Assembly: GCA_947167215.1 (NCBI GenBank)
Contig: CAMVHE010000024.1
Coordinates: 1-38,534, forward strand
Direction of reading: 5' to 3'
Length of the DNA stretch: 38,534 bases
Source: an uncultured Clostridia bacterium
Lineage (GTDB): Bacteria > Bacillota > Clostridia > Christensenellales > Aristaeellaceae
Shown: in pieces, positions 16,485 to 22,637 of the stretch
How the letters are laid out: each line of letters opens with the position of its first letter
Position numbering within the stretch: position 1 is the first letter of the stretch
The notes under the pieces: generated by a model
Told to the model about the DNA's origin: nothing
The model's input: the letters and a program-made list of their open reading frames with translations, nothing else
Database searches by the model: none
Translations under genes and position numbers: made by a program

Positions 16485-16737
16485 GAATATATAAATGGAA
16501 GAGCGCAGCAGCGGCTGGAACAAGCGGGCTTCCGTGACGGGAAAACCTCATGGAACGCCCCTTTGGAAAGCAGGATATGTCTTCTCTCTGCGGAGTTCTG
16601 AAGGCTATGGAAGATACATGATGCTTTCTGACCAGAAAATGCCAGTGCAGAGGAATACTTTTTTGAAAACACCAGGAAATGAAGAAGAATTCGATAAGAA
16701 ACGGATAGAGGAAACCCGAGAGAAAGAAGGTGCAAGA

Positions 16738-17910
16738 ATGTCTTTGATTTCCGATTATGAGCAGAGAACGGTCTGGAAATACGAACCAATTCACGGCTCG
16801 TTCAGTACGGCAGATGGACTGACCCTGAAAGTGAATGAGGACGGAAGCTACCGCCGGTTTTCCGGAAGTACCGTGGTAATCAGACCGGAGGCGAGATGCT
16901 TTCAAAGCATACAGAGGATGCAGCGTGTACTTCTTCAACAGCTGAAGGACACGGATATGCTGGCAGAGCGCCTTCCCGCATCAACCATTCATATGACATT
17001 GCACGACCTGATTTCTCCGGAGGTGTGCAGTATGGCCTCTGCACAGGAATACAATCAAAAAGTTGAAGACAGTATCAGCAGAGCAGCAGACATTGCGGAA
17101 GAGGTTCGAAAGAGGAGTGCAGGACAAAAGATCACCATGGTTTCGGACAGAATTGTTAACATGGTGTCGAAATCACTGGTACTGATGCTGCGGCCGAAAA
17201 CAGAACAGGATTATGAGATGCTGCTTCAGATGCGTCATCCTTTTGACGCGATACAGACTTTTCCTTATCCTTTCACTCCGCATATTACACTTGCATATTT
17301 TCGACCGGGGGTGCTGAATGGTGACCTTCTTGGGAAGGCCGTCGATTATGCTCAGATCAGGCAGGAAAATGCACCGGTATTCGAGTTTTATCCGGAAGGC
17401 TTGACGGTACAGCGATTTCTGGATATGAAGACCTATATGGATGTTCCGGAGCGGATATGCTTCTGCTGTGACGGGGGGCTTAATCGCAGCGTGATGGCGG
17501 CAAACATCCTGAATGATCTTGCCGGAAAACGAAAACTTCCGGTTACAGGGCAGGCAAGGGCAGCCTTTCCTGATACACAGGGGTGGATGGTTTCGGAACT
17601 GGTCTGGAAAACGCTGGAGAAGAATGGAATATCCCCGGACAGAACATATTCATCGAGCCGCTATCTCGAAGAAAGGGAATTATCCTGGTTTACTGCTTTT
17701 GCAGGTATTTCCGATGGGGCGCTGGGCAGGCTCCTGCAATTGAATCTGCCGGAAGAGAAAGTAACCGGAGTGAGCCATTTCTTTTATGGCGTCAGGGATC
17801 CGGAATACGGAGAAATTACCCATGAACAGGCTTTCAGAGAGCTGTATGACAGGACGGAAAAATACCTGGATGCATATGAGGCTGTTTTCAGAAAGCATGT
17901 GGGAGGTTGA
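16738..17910 (+). CDS. Fusion of 2H phosphoesterase-like and low-molecular-weight phosphatase-like domains
   Basis: The 390-residue protein joins two catalytic-looking domains. Residues about 45-230 contain the paired H-x-T signatures of 2H phosphoesterases: HMT at 85-87 and HIT at 182-184 (in FTPHITLAYF). Enzymes of that family open 2',3'-cyclic phosphates or 2'-5' linkages in RNA. Residues about 237-385 look like a low-molecular-weight tyrosine phosphatase/arsenate reductase: a C-x5-R-S loop at C244-R250 (CDGGLNRS) and the general-acid loop DPEYG near 342. The start is the ATG at 16738 with GAAGG upstream; the in-frame ATG at 16495 lies about four bases past the predicted transcription start. 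It opens the island that contains WYL regulators and RtcB, so RNA end processing is a reasonable inference, but no substrate can be read. Confidence 0.75.
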   Translation: MSLISDYEQRTVWKYEPIHGSFSTADGLTLKVNEDGSYRRFSGSTVVIRPEARCFQSIQRMQRVLLQQLKDTDMLAERLPASTIHMTLHDLISPEVCSMASAQEYNQKVEDSISRAADIAEEVRKRSAGQKITMVSDRIVNMVSKSLVLMLRPKTEQDYEMLLQMRHPFDAIQTFPYPFTPHITLAYFRPGVLNGDLLGKAVDYAQIRQENAPVFEFYPEGLTVQRFLDMKTYMDVPERICFCCDGGLNRSVMAANILNDLAGKRKLPVTGQARAAFPDTQGWMVSELVWKTLEKNGISPDRTYSSSRYLEERELSWFTAFAGISDGALGRLLQLNLPEEKVTGVSHFFYGVRDPEYGEITHEQAFRELYDRTEKYLDAYEAVFRKHVGG

Positions 17911-18296
17911 GAACAGCCATTGCAGGAAATGAGGGGAACACCAGGAATCGGAATTCTGAGGGGAAGGAAATTCTGGAAGCTTTTCCCTGCCGGCCTGAGT
18001 CGCATGAAGTGCAGAAGTAAAGGCATGTATGCGATGGTGCCCGGAACCCACATCAATTGTTTTTTCGTCATACCCGGCGCGGGACCGTTCCGGAAACAGG
18101 TAAAAAAGAACAATCTGCATCCGGAAGACTGTGACCGGGAAAAAGGCAAACAACGGTAAATATTTGTCATTGGCGTGCTCTATGTCTGCGGACCTTTCCC
18201 TCCTGGCAGAAAAAACGGCAGCAAGCGGCACGATGCCAGGAAAACCGATTCTTCAGGGAAGAGAGCGGATGTAAATTGGGAGGACAGTGAAACCAT
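17911..18296. other. Intergenic region without a recognised gene
   Basis: About 385 bases between the fusion gene and the first WYL gene. Short overlapping frames exist on both strands without ribosome sites or family features. No strong terminator separates the two genes, and I find no promoter I would defend. Confidence 0.45.
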
Positions 18297-19517
18297 ATGG
18301 CTTACAGCGAACTGATTAAGGATTTCAAACGGATAAGGGCCTATCTTCGATCCTTTTATGTATATGGTTTTCGCCACAGGGAAGACTATACTCAGAAAAG
18401 CGCACGAAGCTATGATAATGAGCGAAGAAGGGTGGAAAGCTGGCTCGGGGAGTATATGTCATTCAGACAGGATGCAGAAGGCAGACGCGTGTTCCTGTCA
18501 GTAGACAGTCGGGCAATACCGGAAAATCCCCTGTATCGTGCGTTTCGCGCCAAGAGTTTTACGGACAGGGATATTACATTGCATTTCCATATTCTGGATA
18601 TTCTGAAAGAGAAAAGCGTTTCGATCACAGGCATGATGGATGCGCTGACGGAAAGACTGTCCGGATTTGAATCGGATGACCTGCCGGATGAGTCAACAGT
18701 ACGGAAAAAACTCAAGGAATATTCTGCTCTGGGACTTGTGACAATGAGGAAACAGGGGAGGGAGACCATCTATGAGATTGGTGGCGCCGCACCCAACCTG
18801 TCCAGCTGGAGTACGGCGATTGCCTTTTTTTCGGAGGCTTTTCCACTGGGAGTAATCGGCTCTTTTATTCAGGACCGGATCCCGGAGCGATTCCGCCAAT
18901 TTCGATTCAAGCACCACTATATTCTGAATGCACTGGACAGTGAAATCCTGTTTGAACTGTTTTCTGCCATTGGGGAACATCGGCAGGTTACTATAACGGC
19001 CCAAAGACAAAAGGTTACGACTTTGCCCCTTAAAATCTTCATTGGAACCCAGACCGGGAGGCAGTATCTTCTGGCATGGTCCCCGAAAACAGAACATTTT
19101 TCCTATTACCGGGCAGACCGGATTGACAGCGTAAAACCAGAAGAGGTCTTTGCATGCCCGGATGATCTGGAGGAGCGGACGAATGATTTCTGTGCTCATT
19201 CCTGGGGAATTACGGGAAATAACTGTTTCCGCCTTGAACACATCGCCATGACGGTCTTTGTCGGGCCGGAAGAAGGTCATATCGTTGAAAGGCTGATGCG
19301 GGAAAAACGCTGTGGAAAGGTCGAACAGCGGGATGACACCCACTGGACTTTCTCGGCAGATGTGTATGAGGCATTTGAACTGCTTCCGTGGCTTCGGACA
19401 TTTACGGGAAGGGTGACGGATCTGCAGTGCACGGATAAGCGGGTCCTCAATCGGTTTTGGGAAGATTTCGAGAAGATGTCACAGATGTATGGAGGGGGAA
19501 GCGATGCTGTTTCATGA
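18297..19517 (+). CDS. WYL-domain transcriptional regulator (first of a pair)
   Basis: WYL proteins are regulators whose WYL domain binds nucleic acid or nucleotide ligands. This 406-residue member has an N-terminal region (about 1-80) with FKRIRAYLRSFYVYGFRHR and a basic SYDNERRRVESWL stretch. A winged-helix-like segment follows (about 95-165, with ITGMMDALTERL and TVRKKLKEYSALGLV). The WYL domain and C-terminal extension (about 225-400) contain LPLKIFIGTQTGRQYLLAWSP and YRADRIDSVK. GGGAGG lies 13 bases before the ATG, slightly long, but the N-terminal MAYSELIKDFKRIR agrees with the usual start of this protein type. The gene overlaps the second WYL gene by 14 bases. Confidence 0.85.
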   Translation: MAYSELIKDFKRIRAYLRSFYVYGFRHREDYTQKSARSYDNERRRVESWLGEYMSFRQDAEGRRVFLSVDSRAIPENPLYRAFRAKSFTDRDITLHFHILDILKEKSVSITGMMDALTERLSGFESDDLPDESTVRKKLKEYSALGLVTMRKQGRETIYEIGGAAPNLSSWSTAIAFFSEAFPLGVIGSFIQDRIPERFRQFRFKHHYILNALDSEILFELFSAIGEHRQVTITAQRQKVTTLPLKIFIGTQTGRQYLLAWSPKTEHFSYYRADRIDSVKPEEVFACPDDLEERTNDFCAHSWGITGNNCFRLEHIAMTVFVGPEEGHIVERLMREKRCGKVEQRDDTHWTFSADVYEAFELLPWLRTFTGRVTDLQCTDKRVLNRFWEDFEKMSQMYGGGSDAVS

Positions 19518-20424
19518 AATCTATGGCAGTTATTATCGGGCTGCGGCTTCCATCCTGAAAGAAGCGGTACAGGGAAAACTGACAGGAAAAGAACTGGATG
19601 CGCTTATACGGAAATATGCATTCGGGGAAAGTATGCTGACAATTCCTGAAGGGATGAAAGGGGAGAAATGGAGACTGATCCATAAGGACCTTTCCACACC
19701 GATTCAAGAGGTGCCCGATATGCCGCTCACGCTGCTGGAAAAAAGGTGGATGAAGGCGCTGTTGCTGGACCCGAGAATACAGCTGTTTGAGCCGGAGATG
19801 CATGGCCTGGAAAACGTGGATCCGCTGTTTACGCCGGAGATGATTGTGTATTATGACCGGTATCAGGACGGAGATGATTATCAGAATCCGGAATACAGGC
19901 GGCACTTTCAGACTATCCTGCAGGCACTTCGGGAAAAAAGGAATCTTTATGTGAGCTTTGAATCGAGAATGCATGCACATCCCAGACTGGTACTGACCCC
20001 GCACTATCTGGAATATTCGGAGAAGGATGACCGGTTCAGACTGGTTGCAGCAGGCAGAAAACGGCAGTGGACGATCAATCTGTCCCGGATTACGGCATGC
20101 CGGTCTGTGGATGGAGGTCCGTGCATGCCGCTGAGGGAAATGGTGAAAAATACCGTGACATTTGAACTCGAGGACCGGCGCAATGCATTGAACCGGGTGC
20201 TGCTGCATTTTTCCCACCTCGAGAAGGAAACAAAGCGTCTGGATGAAAACAGATATCAGGTTACACTCCGGTATGATAAAAAGGATGAGACGGAAATGGT
20301 GATACGCATTCTTTCCTTTGGCGCTGCAGTGAGGGTGACCGAACCGGATAGTTTTATTGCGCTCATACGGGACAGAATAGACAGGCAGAAAGGACTCGCA
20401 ACTTTTTTTCCGGGAATGCCGTGA
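19504..20424 (+). CDS. WYL-domain protein (second of a pair)
   Basis: The 306-residue protein is a shorter WYL-type partner. Its N-terminal part (about 1-110) is helical and lacks an obvious winged helix. The WYL-like core (about 135-205) includes KRNLYVSFESRMHAHPRLVLTPHYLEYS and FRLVAAGRKRQWTINLSRITACR, followed by a WCX-like C-terminal domain. The ATG at 19504 has GGAGGGGG eight bases upstream and lies inside the end of the first WYL gene, so the two are translationally coupled and may form a heteromer, as the PafB/PafC pair does elsewhere. rtcB follows 39 bases later without a terminator. Confidence 0.8.
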   Translation: MLFHEIYGSYYRAAASILKEAVQGKLTGKELDALIRKYAFGESMLTIPEGMKGEKWRLIHKDLSTPIQEVPDMPLTLLEKRWMKALLLDPRIQLFEPEMHGLENVDPLFTPEMIVYYDRYQDGDDYQNPEYRRHFQTILQALREKRNLYVSFESRMHAHPRLVLTPHYLEYSEKDDRFRLVAAGRKRQWTINLSRITACRSVDGGPCMPLREMVKNTVTFELEDRRNALNRVLLHFSHLEKETKRLDENRYQVTLRYDKKDETEMVIRILSFGAAVRVTEPDSFIALIRDRIDRQKGLATFFPGMP

Positions 20425-20463
20425 ATATACGGCGCATAATACCAGCGAAAGGAGGGAATATTC

Positions 20464-21672
20464 ATGATTGAGATTCGCGGAAAGCACAATACTGCTGTCT
20501 GCTATACGGATACGATGGAAGAGACGGCCCGACAGCAGATACAGGATATGTGCGACCAGCAGGTATTTGAAGGAGCTCGGATCCGGGTTATGCCCGACGT
20601 ACATGCAGGAGCAGGATGTACTATCGGTACAACCATGACGATTAAGGATAAGGTGGCTCCAAATCTGGTGGGGGTGGATATTGGCTGCGGCATGGAAACC
20701 GTGAAGCTGGCGGAAAGGGAATTGGATTTCTCCAAGCTGGACCGGATCATCCGCGAACAGATTCCATCCGGAGAGAATGTCCGTAATACCCCTCATCCGC
20801 TGACCGAAATGATTGACCTTAATGCGCTGCGCTGTGTATCGGCAGTCAAGCTGGACCGTGCCATGCTCAGCATTGGAACCCTTGGAGGAGGAAATCATTT
20901 TATTGAAGTTGACCGGGATGAGGACGGATACCTCTATCTGGTGATTCATTCCGGAAGCCGTTATTTAGGAGTTCAGACAGCAGGCTATTATCGCCGGATA
21001 GGATGGAAGGCCATGAACAGCGTTCCGAATGAATCACGGTGTGAACTGATTGAACGCTATAAGGCAGAAGGCCGTCCGCAGGAGATAGAAAATGGACTGC
21101 GGGAGATGGAGGAAAACTTTATTGCATCCCAGACAATTCCGGAGCAGTTCGCATACGTGGAAGGAAGCAATCTGCTGGACTACCTTCATGATATGCAGAT
21201 TGTTCAATGGTATGCAACCCTGAACCGGCAGGCAATGACACAGACAATTATTGATGGAATGGGACTGACGGAGACAGAACGTTTTACGACTATTCATAAC
21301 TATATTGATACGGAAAACAGGATTCTGAGAAAGGGATCCGTTTCAGCACAGAAGGGAGAGCGTCTTCTGATTCCCATCAATATGAGGGATGGGGCACTGA
21401 TCTGCATTGGAAAGGGAAATCCGGAATGGAACTGTTCTGCACCGCATGGAGCAGGACGCATCCTGAGCAGGAAGGCAGCTCAGAATACACTGACGGTAGA
21501 AGAGTTTCGCCGGGAGATGCAGGGAATTTATACCACCTGCGTAGCGCAGAGCACGCTGGACGAGTCCCCGATGGCATACAAGGGGTTGGAAGAAATTCTG
21601 GAACAGATAGGGCCCACCGCAGAGGTGGTAAAGCAGATCAGGCCGGTTTTCAATTTTAAGGCTGGAACCTGA
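20464..21672 (+). CDS. rtcB: RNA-splicing ligase RtcB
   Basis: RtcB joins RNA ends bearing 2',3'-cyclic or 3' phosphate to 5'-OH ends, using GTP and Mn2+, and can mend tRNAs cut by anticodon nucleases. The 402-residue protein has the expected motifs: MPDVHAGAGCTIGTT (D45, H47), GVDIGCGM (metal-binding C75), LGGGNHFIE (H145), VIHSGSR (H162), HNY (H278), RKGSVSA, and SAPHGAGR with the histidine guanylylated in catalysis (H328), then DESPMAYK. It is somewhat shorter than typical bacterial RtcB (about 400-480). AAAGGAGGG precedes the ATG. No RtcA cyclase and no archease gene is visible. A terminator follows directly. Confidence 0.96.
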   Translation: MIEIRGKHNTAVCYTDTMEETARQQIQDMCDQQVFEGARIRVMPDVHAGAGCTIGTTMTIKDKVAPNLVGVDIGCGMETVKLAERELDFSKLDRIIREQIPSGENVRNTPHPLTEMIDLNALRCVSAVKLDRAMLSIGTLGGGNHFIEVDRDEDGYLYLVIHSGSRYLGVQTAGYYRRIGWKAMNSVPNESRCELIERYKAEGRPQEIENGLREMEENFIASQTIPEQFAYVEGSNLLDYLHDMQIVQWYATLNRQAMTQTIIDGMGLTETERFTTIHNYIDTENRILRKGSVSAQKGERLLIPINMRDGALICIGKGNPEWNCSAPHGAGRILSRKAAQNTLTVEEFRREMQGIYTTCVAQSTLDESPMAYKGLEEILEQIGPTAEVVKQIRPVFNFKAGT

Positions 21673-21676
21673 AAAC

Positions 21677-21715
21677 AGAGGAACGTCAGAGAGGACGCTC
21701 CTCTTCTTTTCTTGT
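21677..21715 (+). terminator. Intrinsic terminator after rtcB
   Basis: AGAGGA (21677-21682) pairs with TCCTCT (21699-21704) and CGTC (21684-21687) with GACG (21694-21697) across one mismatch, followed by TCTTTTCTT. It separates the protein genes from the RNA array. Confidence 0.85.
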
Positions 21716-21844
21716 CTGATGGCATCCTCTTTGGTGGAAGTGCAGGAAGAAAAGGTGGTTATTATATTGCTGCCGGCAGGAAAAGAAGGCAGAAGACTGT
21801 AAACACCGTATCATCATATGTTCCTGGTTTCCGGTTTATATGTT

Positions 21845-21888
21845 CGCAACTTTTTCGCCGGGAAGATCAGGAAAGGGCATGGTATAGT
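21845..21888 (+). promoter_or_regulatory. Array promoter copy 1 with conserved upstream box
   Basis: CGCAACTTTTTCGCCGGGA begins at 21845. An extended -10, TG-G-TATAGT, with TATAGT at 21883-21888, lies 38 bases from the start of the box. No sigma-A -35 is visible at the right distance (GGGAAG there). The box would cover about -50 to -32, the position of an activator that contacts RNA polymerase. The whole segment matches copy 2 without gaps. The two WYL proteins are the obvious candidate activators, by inference. Confidence 0.65.
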
Positions 21889-21894
21889 ACAATC

Positions 21895-21983
21895 ACCAAA
21901 GGGAAAAGCACAGACGGCAAGAAACAGATCTTGCGTTGGAGATATGGGCACGACACATGCAGGAAATTCCCCAGGGAGCATAT
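21895..21983 (+). ncRNA. Candidate small RNA from array promoter 1
   Basis: Promoter copy 1 would start a transcript near 21895. The first part contains a perfect hairpin, GCAAGA (21917-21922)/TCTTGC (21929-21934), and GGGAA (21901-21905) could close it with TTCCC (21967-21971). This leaves a short stem made by the RNA's ends, loosely like a Y RNA. There is no T-arm. The RNA might instead simply read through into promoter copy 2 and the array. This is a tentative call. Confidence 0.3.
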
Positions 21984-22027
21984 CGCAACTTTTTCGCCGG
22001 GAGGAACAGGGAAAAAAGTTGTAAAGT
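21984..22027 (+). promoter_or_regulatory. Array promoter copy 2 with conserved upstream box
   Basis: CGCAACTTTTTCGCCGGGA recurs at 21984, 139 bases after copy 1, and the -10-like TAAAGT at 22022-22027 is again 38 bases from the box. Bases conserved with copy 1 continue as GA, CAGG, GTA, AGTA and AATC. Transcription would start near 22034, directly at the base of the first structured RNA. The -35 region again lacks TTGACA, which suggests activator dependence. Confidence 0.65.
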
Positions 22028-22033
22028 AGAATC

Positions 22034-22150
22034 CTGAGAAGCACGTACAGCAATGATTTCCATTTTAAGGCGTTATTGCGGGTTCGACTCCCGCCGGCAT
22101 CAGAAGATGCTGTAGTTAAACGGTTATAACAACGAAAAACCGTGCTTCGT
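22034..22150 (+). ncRNA. Candidate YrlA-type Y RNA with permuted tRNA-like domain
   Basis: The RNA would begin at promoter copy 2. Its ends pair over 8 bp, GAAGCACG (22038-22045) with CGTGCTTC (22141-22148). Inside, in permuted order, lie a perfect T-arm (GCGGG 22078-22082, loop TTCGACT, CCCGC 22090-22094) and an acceptor-like stem CGGCATC (22095-22101)/GATGCTG (22106-22112) closed by the loop AGAA. Then come TA in the place of U8-A9, and a D-arm GTTA (22115-22118)/TAAC (22127-22130) whose loop contains GG. CGT (22071-22073) can pair with ACG (22132-22134) like an anticodon-stem remnant. The tRNA elbow elements are therefore intact but the gene order is 3' half then 5' half. Bacterial Y RNAs are known to lie beside Ro60 genes and often mimic tRNA, and this one lies in the same array as a Ro60-like gene. 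The alternative is two truncated tRNA pseudogenes side by side. Confidence 0.55.
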
Positions 22151-22154
22151 ATAT

Positions 22155-22265
22155 GGCCATGCAGTTCAACCGGCGGACTGACCTTTTGCAGGAAACGGAT
22201 CATGGCACGTTTAATGCGAAAATGCCGTTTTAATCCCGCAAGGAATCACCCGCAAGGAATCACCA
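22155..22265 (+). ncRNA. Degenerate tRNA-like module, with tandemly duplicated CCA end
   Basis: GCCATG (22156-22161) pairs perfectly with CATGGC (22201-22206). This encloses a D-arm-like hairpin, GTTC (22164-22167)/GGAC (22175-22178) with GG in its loop, and a weak anticodon-like hairpin around CC/GG (22182-22192) with a TTG triplet. No T-arm lies inside. Downstream, the 14-base unit CGCAAGGAATCACC occurs twice in tandem (22237-22250 and 22251-22264), and the second copy ends in ACCA. It may be a T-armless mini-tRNA-like RNA or the decayed remnant of one or two modules. Confidence 0.35.
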
Positions 22266-22269
22266 ATAT

Positions 22270-22346
22270 GCATCTGCAGCTCAGGAGGTCAGAGCGGCGG
22301 CCTTATAAGCCGCGTGTCCGGGGGTCGAGTCTCTGAAGACGCACCA
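22270..22346 (+). tRNA. tRNA-like RNA, anticodon-position UAU (Ile-like), encoded CCA
   Basis: The cloverleaf can be drawn fully. Acceptor: GCATCTG/AAGACGC, with mismatches A-C and G-A. D-arm: GCTC (22279-22282)/GAGC (22292-22295). Anticodon stem: perfect GCGGC (22297-22301)/GCCGC (22309-22313) around CTTATAA. T-stem: CGGGG/CTCTG with two G-U pairs. The 3' end is A plus CCA at 22343-22346. The T-loop is GTCGAGT, so the nearly universal U54 is G. With its acceptor mismatches it looks unfit for translation but kept as a fold. It lies four bases before the next module. Confidence 0.65.
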
Positions 22347-22347
22347 C

Positions 22348-22421
22348 GTTTCCTTCGTTTAATGGAAAGGACACCTGCTTCCTGAGCAGGAAATGTGAGT
22401 TCAATTATCACAGGAATATCA
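22348..22421 (+). tRNA. tRNA-like RNA, anticodon-position CCU (Arg-like), no encoded CCA
   Basis: Acceptor GTTTCCT (22348-22354) pairs with AGGAATA (22412-22418) at five of seven positions. D-arm GTTT/GGAC includes two G-U pairs. The anticodon stem CCTGC (22374-22378)/GCAGG (22386-22390) is perfect around TTCCTGA. T-arm GTGAG/ATCAC has a TTCAATT loop, but the invariant 53-61 G-C pair is G-A. It ends in T-CA instead of N-CCA. The 5' half resembles ordinary bacterial tRNA-Arg(CCU), so descent from such a gene is likely. Confidence 0.6.
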
Positions 22422-22424
22422 AAT

Positions 22425-22500
22425 GCATCTGTAACTCAACTGGGAGAGTAACGGTCTCTTAAAATGTGAGGTGCAGGTTCGAAACCTGTCAGCTGCACCA
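22425..22500 (+). tRNA. tRNA-like RNA, anticodon-position CUU (Lys-like), encoded CCA
   Basis: This is the most tRNA-like module. Acceptor GCATCTG (22425-22431) pairs with CAGCTGC (22490-22496) at six of seven positions (one T-C). U8 and A9 are present, and D-arm ACTC/GAGT is perfect with GGG in the loop. Anticodon stem ACGGT/AATGT has one G-A mismatch and one G-U around CTCTTAA. T-arm GCAGG/CCTGT has loop TTCGAAA. A73-CCA is at 22497-22500. It could be a working tRNA-Lys(CUU), or a mimic like its neighbours. It shares its GCATCTG 5' end with the UAU module. Confidence 0.7.
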
Positions 22501-22507
22501 GTTAAAG

Positions 22508-22580
22508 GCACGCACAGCAAAGATAATGCAGATACCATTTAAGTATTACGGAACGGTTCGATTCCCGTATAAGCGTGGCC
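22508..22580 (+). ncRNA. Degenerate tRNA-like RNA, last module of the array
   Basis: CACGC (22509-22513) pairs with GCGTG (22573-22577). The D-arm-like GCA/TGC spans 22517-22529. The anticodon-like stem GATAC (22531-22535)/GTATT (22543-22547) is complete around CATTTAA, where position 33 is A instead of U. The T-arm is ACGG/CCGT around TTCGATTC, apparently one G short of a normal five-pair stem. No CCA follows; GGCC stands there. Its 5' stretch GCACGCACAGCAAAGAT closely matches GCACGTACAGCAATGAT at 22041-22057, so the first and last array members share an origin. It ends 57 bases before the DUF2828 start codon. Confidence 0.5.
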
Positions 22581-22637
22581 GCTTCCAGCAAATTAACGTG
22601 CCTTGTTAATCAGAAAATGCGGAAAGGAGAGAATATC

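Noticed and set aside
16495-16737. In-frame N-terminal extension of the 2H/LMW-phosphatase gene
   Set aside because: The ATG at 16495 lies about four bases after the predicted transcription start and has no ribosome site, while the ATG at 16738 has one and the protein homology-like region begins there.
21945-21961. Sigma-54-like -24/-12 element, GG-N10-GC, between the two array promoters (rtcBA in E. coli is sigma-54 dependent)
   Set aside because: Only the two dinucleotides fit, the flanking TGGCAC/TTGCA bases do not, and no sigma-54 activator gene is in the window.
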